From Robertmurraya siralis (GTDB lineage: Bacteria; Bacillota; Bacilli; Bacillales; Cytobacillaceae): a DNA stretch of 64,000 nt. The position numbers and the translations under genes were made by a program. The stretch spans positions 1 to 64,000 of the forward strand of contig NZ_SWLZ01000003.1 in the NCBI RefSeq assembly GCF_005502275.1, given 5' to 3'. The notes beneath the pieces are model-generated. The model was not told where the DNA came from. It did no database searches and worked only from the letters and a program-made list of their open reading frames with translations. This document shows, piece after piece, positions 60,888-64,000 of this stretch (its first letter is position 1; each line of letters starts with the position of its first letter).

Positions 60888-61979
60888 TCATTTCCTCGTA
60901 ATCACTGTTTCTAACTCATATATGGCCTTTTTAACCATATCTGCATCAATAATTCCGATCGGCAAAACATGAATGGATTCTCCTTTTAATGTAGATTTTT
61001 CGGCGATCATAGTAACGATATCGTCCTCTATTTCTTGAATTCCTAATTCCTTAAGTGAATACGGTAAGCCAAGTCGGCGATAAAATGGAAGCAATAATTC
61101 AATTTCATGTTGTTTACCTTCTAAAACAAGCTGTACAAGAATGCCATATGCTACCTTATTACCGTGCAAAATATGATGGGTTGCAACTAACGCAGTTAAG
61201 CCGTTATGAATGGAATGGGCACCAGCAATACGCCCATAGTGGTCACCAAAGCCTCCAACCATTCCCCCTAAAACGATGATTGCCTCAACAACTTTAATGA
61301 AATCATCATTTAACATGCCATTATTAACCGCTTTAATCGCTCCTTCTGAATGTCCCATGAGAAGATTTTTACACTGCAATGCAGTATAATGAGATATTTG
61401 CAATGGAACCGGTTTATTGGGTAATCTTTCCATTTGCACATCAGCTTCATACCATTTTGCCAGTGTATCGCCAATTCCTGCGATAAACATTGCTTTTGGG
61501 GCATGAAGTAAAATATTGGGCTCTATTAAGACTAAACTAGCACAGATGGGATAAACGTCATATCTGATGAAAGCACCAGTCTGATCGTATAATACACTAA
61601 GGGGTGTCCATGGTGAGCAGTTGGATGCAAGTGTCGGAACTAAAATTGCTTGAGTATGAGTCATATCGCAAACTGCTTTCACTAAATCGAGTACCTTTCC
61701 TCCGCCAACACCGACTACCCCATCAAAAGCATGCTTTTGTACAGCCTTTGCTAGTTCGGTTATTTCTTCTAAAGAACACTCCCCGCCATAAGTATGCTCC
61801 TGATAAACAACTTTTGATAACATTGGCCAATATGGCTGAACTGCATTCCACGACTTCACGCCATGAACAACGAGGATATTTTTAAGTCCTCTCTCCACAA
61901 GCTTTCCTTCAAGAAGCTCAAGAGCTCCCTCTTGTAAAATATACTCACTTGGTGCTCCGTGTACGGAAAATGACTGCAT
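60888..61979 (-). CDS. Iron/zinc-dependent dehydrogenase of the GldA/HcxA type
   Basis: The 363-residue protein has the NAD-binding GVVGVGGGKVLDLVKA and the metal site Asp in GIGDTLAKWYEA with His in AGAHSIHNGL and ATHHILHGNK. It belongs with glycerol dehydrogenase-like enzymes. In Escherichia coli the HcxA/YbdH homologue reduces 2-oxo acids such as the methionine keto acid. Here it lies directly downstream of metQ, which supports a role with methionine or its 2-hydroxy analogue. GAAGGAGG precedes the ATG at 61979; the frame opens at 62012. Confidence 0.85.
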   Translation of the reverse strand: MQSFSVHGAPSEYILQEGALELLEGKLVERGLKNILVVHGVKSWNAVQPYWPMLSKVVYQEHTYGGECSLEEITELAKAVQKHAFDGVVGVGGGKVLDLVKAVCDMTHTQAILVPTLASNCSPWTPLSVLYDQTGAFIRYDVYPICASLVLIEPNILLHAPKAMFIAGIGDTLAKWYEADVQMERLPNKPVPLQISHYTALQCKNLLMGHSEGAIKAVNNGMLNDDFIKVVEAIIVLGGMVGGFGDHYGRIAGAHSIHNGLTALVATHHILHGNKVAYGILVQLVLEGKQHEIELLLPFYRRLGLPYSLKELGIQEIEDDIVTMIAEKSTLKGESIHVLPIGIIDADMVKKAIYELETVITRK

Positions 61980-62005
61980 AAAGTGTCCTCCTTCCTCTAT
62001 AAAAA

Positions 62006-62029
62006 GACCCACTCTCTTCGAAGTGGGTC
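62006..62029 (-). terminator. Terminator of the metNIQ operon
   Basis: Arms GACCCACT and AGTGGGTC with an eight-base loop, TTTTTA on the minus strand, just after metQ. Some read-through into the dehydrogenase gene is possible. Confidence 0.8.
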
Positions 62030-62040
62030 AAACAATTACA

Positions 62041-62871
62041 TTATTCATTCATCCACTCTGGTTTACCAAAACCTTGGAACTCTTCATCGATCACCTTTTC
62101 AAACGCATCAGATTGAACAATTTCGACAATGTCTTTTGCAAGCTGATCATCCTTATTCTCAGTTTTCACAGCAACTACATTGCGATATGAATCAAGCATA
62201 TTCTCTAATGCTAAAGCACTTAATAAATCCATACCTGCAGCAAGAGCAAAATTTCCTGGAACTGCGGCAAGGTCAGCACTCTCCACCGAGCGCGGAAGTT
62301 GTCCAGCTTCAATTGGTTCGAATTTTAGATTTTTCTTGTTTTCAATTATATCTTTTTCAGAAACTGTTAACGGGTCCGCTTTTTCATCAAGAATAATTAA
62401 TCCTTCCTCTTGAAGTGTATTAAATGCGCGTGCTGCATTGGTTGGATCATTGGGAATCGTAATCGTTGCACCGTCAGAAATTTCTTCAATCGTTGTAAAT
62501 TCATTAGAGTATATTCCCATAGGTGCAGTTGGAACTGTGATTAATGCTGTTAAATCCATATTATTTTCTTTCGCAAAATTTTCTAAATAGATCGTATGTT
62601 GGAACAGATTTGCCTGAATATCACCATTATCCAATGCATTGTTTGGTTGAATATAGTCGCTGAACTCAATCACCTTAACTTTGTATCCTTTTTCCTCAAG
62701 ACCCGGGATAATTGCCTTCTTTAGCATATCACTGTATGGACCTGCTGTTGCCCCAATTTGAATTTCCTTTGTTTCTTCACCTTCTCCAGCAGAATTTGAA
62801 TCATTGTTCCCGCATGCTGCTAGAAAACCTAATACAAACAAGGCAAACGTTAATTTTAACCATTTTTTCAT
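62041..62871 (-). CDS. Methionine ABC transporter substrate-binding lipoprotein
   Basis: A lipoprotein signal (ALFVLGFLAAC, Cys20) is followed by an NlpA/MetQ-type binding domain of about 250 residues (IQIGATAGPYSDMLKKAIIP, DIQANLFQHTIYLENFAKEN, TIPNDPTNAARAFNTLQEEG). It captures methionine outside and passes it to MetI/MetN. The next gene upstream on the strand is metI. GGGAAG lies before the ATG. The family also includes proteins for methionine sulfoxide and D-methionine. Confidence 0.93.
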   Translation of the reverse strand: MKKWLKLTFALFVLGFLAACGNNDSNSAGEGEETKEIQIGATAGPYSDMLKKAIIPGLEEKGYKVKVIEFSDYIQPNNALDNGDIQANLFQHTIYLENFAKENNMDLTALITVPTAPMGIYSNEFTTIEEISDGATITIPNDPTNAARAFNTLQEEGLIILDEKADPLTVSEKDIIENKKNLKFEPIEAGQLPRSVESADLAAVPGNFALAAGMDLLSALALENMLDSYRNVVAVKTENKDDQLAKDIVEIVQSDAFEKVIDEEFQGFGKPEWMNE

Positions 62872-62922
62872 TTTTTCTTCCCACTTTCTCTCTCATAGAT
62901 TTCTTTTATATCGTTATATATG

Positions 62923-63594
62923 CTATCTCTTATCAACAACTTTTGCGATAAAATCACCAAGGATTTGAATCACCTGAACTAAGATGACGAGAATAAGGAC
63001 TGTCGCAATCATGATCGTATTATCATAACGATAATAGCCGAATCGAATGGCCAAATCCCCGATTCCCCCACCACCAACAGTTCCAGCCATCGCTGAAAAA
63101 CCAATTAAACTAATAAGTGTTAACGTAATTCCAGAGATAATCCCTGACTTTGCTTCTAAAAGTAGAACATCTTTAATAATCATCCACGGTGTCGCTCCAG
63201 CCGCAATAGCCGCTTCAATAACACCTTTATCAATTTCTCTTAACGCCGTTTCTACTATGCGTGCAAAAAAAGGAATGGCTGCAACCGAAAGGGAGACGCT
63301 TGCCGCTGCCGGACCAATTTGAGTACCAACAATAGCTTTAGTGAGTGGAATCAGCGCTACTAATAAAATGATAAAAGGGATCGAACGAACTAAATTTACG
63401 ATAAATCCTAACATACTTTGAACAGCTTGATTTTCCCAAAACAGCCCTTTATCTGTAATATACAAAAGGATGCCAATTGGAAGTCCAACAATGACAGCAA
63501 CGGCAAGAGAAATCGATATCATGTAAATCGTTTGGAGAAAGGCTGTATTAATATCTGGTAAAAGTTCGACGAAATGTCCGAAATCAAACCCCAT
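62923..63594 (-). CDS. Methionine ABC transporter permease
   Basis: The 223-residue protein has five membrane helices and the EAA loop (ALREIDKGVIEAAIAAGATP). The end reads LISLIGFSAMAGTVGGGGIGDLAIRFGY, typical for MetI. It forms the channel of the MetNIQ importer. The ATG at 63594 has GGAGG upstream and lies inside the end of metN (11-base overlap); upstream residues to 63630 are not used. Confidence 0.93.
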   Translation of the reverse strand: MGFDFGHFVELLPDINTAFLQTIYMISISLAVAVIVGLPIGILLYITDKGLFWENQAVQSMLGFIVNLVRSIPFIILLVALIPLTKAIVGTQIGPAAASVSLSVAAIPFFARIVETALREIDKGVIEAAIAAGATPWMIIKDVLLLEAKSGIISGITLTLISLIGFSAMAGTVGGGGIGDLAIRFGYYRYDNTIMIATVLILVILVQVIQILGDFIAKVVDKR

Positions 63595-64000
63595 CTCGCA
63601 ACACCTCCACCTGTGCGTCACGCTCTTCAATATATTTTAGCGCTTGTTTAATTTCTTCCTTTGCGCCCTTTAATTCCATTACAAAAATGCCAAGCGGTAA
63701 ATCTTGAATGTACTCAATAGAACCATGCAAAAAATTTCCCTTAACCTGATATTGTTGTAAGGTATCTGAAATAACACCTTCCCCTGCTACTTTTCCGCGG
63801 AACGTCACCTTTACGAGCGGGCCTTCACAGCTATTCGCAATCGTTTCAGGAATATCATAAGACACTACGCTCGCAATAAACTCCTTGGCAAGCTCTGTTT
63901 TCGGACTGGCAAAAATATTGTAAACAGCCCCTTCTTCCACGACTCTTCCTTCCTGCATAATTGCCATACGATTACAAATTTCTTTCACTACATTCATTTC
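63584..64000 (-). CDS. Methionine ABC transporter ATP-binding protein, C-terminal part
   Basis: The last 138 residues of MetN are seen: EMNVVKEICNRMAIMQEGRV (D-loop/H-loop end of the ATPase) and a C-terminal NIL domain (PLVKVTFRGKVAGEGVISDT, FVMELKGAKEEIKQALKYIE) that binds methionine and inhibits transport. The gene continues beyond the window's right edge, so the Walker motifs and any S-box leader are not visible. metI overlaps it. Confidence 0.93.
   Translation of the reverse strand, partial: EMNVVKEICNRMAIMQEGRVVEEGAVYNIFASPKTELAKEFIASVVSYDIPETIANSCEGPLVKVTFRGKVAGEGVISDTLQQYQVKGNFLHGSIEYIQDLPLGIFVMELKGAKEEIKQALKYIEERDAQVEVLRDGV

Noticed and set aside
1-64000. CRISPR arrays, tRNA or rRNA genes, prophage
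   Set aside because: No regularly spaced repeats, cloverleaf-like genes, rRNA segments or phage structural genes were seen.

Overview
The window is chromosomal DNA from a low-GC, endospore-forming Bacillaceae bacterium. I base this on an aa3-600 menaquinol oxidase (qoxABCD), a LysM/SleB-type and a SPOR-tailed cell-wall hydrolase, FbpA/FbpB-like small proteins, YrhC, IDEAL-domain and DUF3006 proteins, strong AGGAGG-type ribosome binding sites with TTG/GTG starts, and SAM, TPP and T-box leaders. No rRNA, tRNA or CRISPR was seen, and I would not name a species.

Layout. 1-121: end of an IS3-family element cut by the window edge. 150-5672: minus-strand signalling operon (hybrid sensor kinase, CheR-type methyltransferase, receiver, PAS kinase); the last two look like one gene split by a one-base frame change at a T TTA AAA slippery heptamer. 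5673-9856: a YeiH-type transporter, small orphan genes and two copies of a palindromic repeat. 9857-11174: ECF sigma factor and partner. 11266-14078: four-gene sensory operon (two kinases, one LuxR-type regulator, one NreA-like GAF protein). 14633-21033: eight-gene nitrate reduction operon with a Nas-type Mo subunit, a 4x[4Fe-4S] subunit, a Tat-exported Rieske protein, a NarI-like membrane subunit and a NarK transporter. The sensory operon probably controls it.

21648-25086: membrane protein, PTH2-type hydrolase, two cell-wall hydrolases and a decayed stretch. 25087-28934: qoxABCD. 29309-30387: relics of an IS1182-like transposase and a MATE exporter. 30575-34704: VanW protein, a SAM riboswitch placed before a 47-residue FbpA-like protein, thiT with its TPP riboswitch, an AlaX-like editing protein and a 57-residue protein. 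34793-43911: aspartokinase, MFS exporter, ABC ATPase, quinone oxidoreductase, MerR-like protein, CoA-transferase and TetR regulator. 44241-46215: leuA behind a leucine-type T-box. 46262-50693: acetoacetyl-CoA synthetase, a ktrC-like pseudogene with two nonsense codons, a short-chain dehydrogenase and fbpB. 50778-56179: sodium:alanine symporter, htpG behind a perfect CIRCE operator, and a secreted metallo-beta-lactamase-fold lipoprotein with DUF3006 partner. 56331-60583: MacB/FtsX-type ABC exporter, a decayed NatA-like ATPase, and a TetR regulator with a 23-bp palindromic operator. 60888-64000: iron-dependent dehydrogenase beside metQ-metI-metN.

The most distinctive systems are the Rieske-containing nitrate reductase operon with its two-kinase regulator, the SAM riboswitch on a tiny gene, and the frame-split receiver kinase. 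Several relics (ktrC, natA, MATE, IS1182) show ongoing gene loss.
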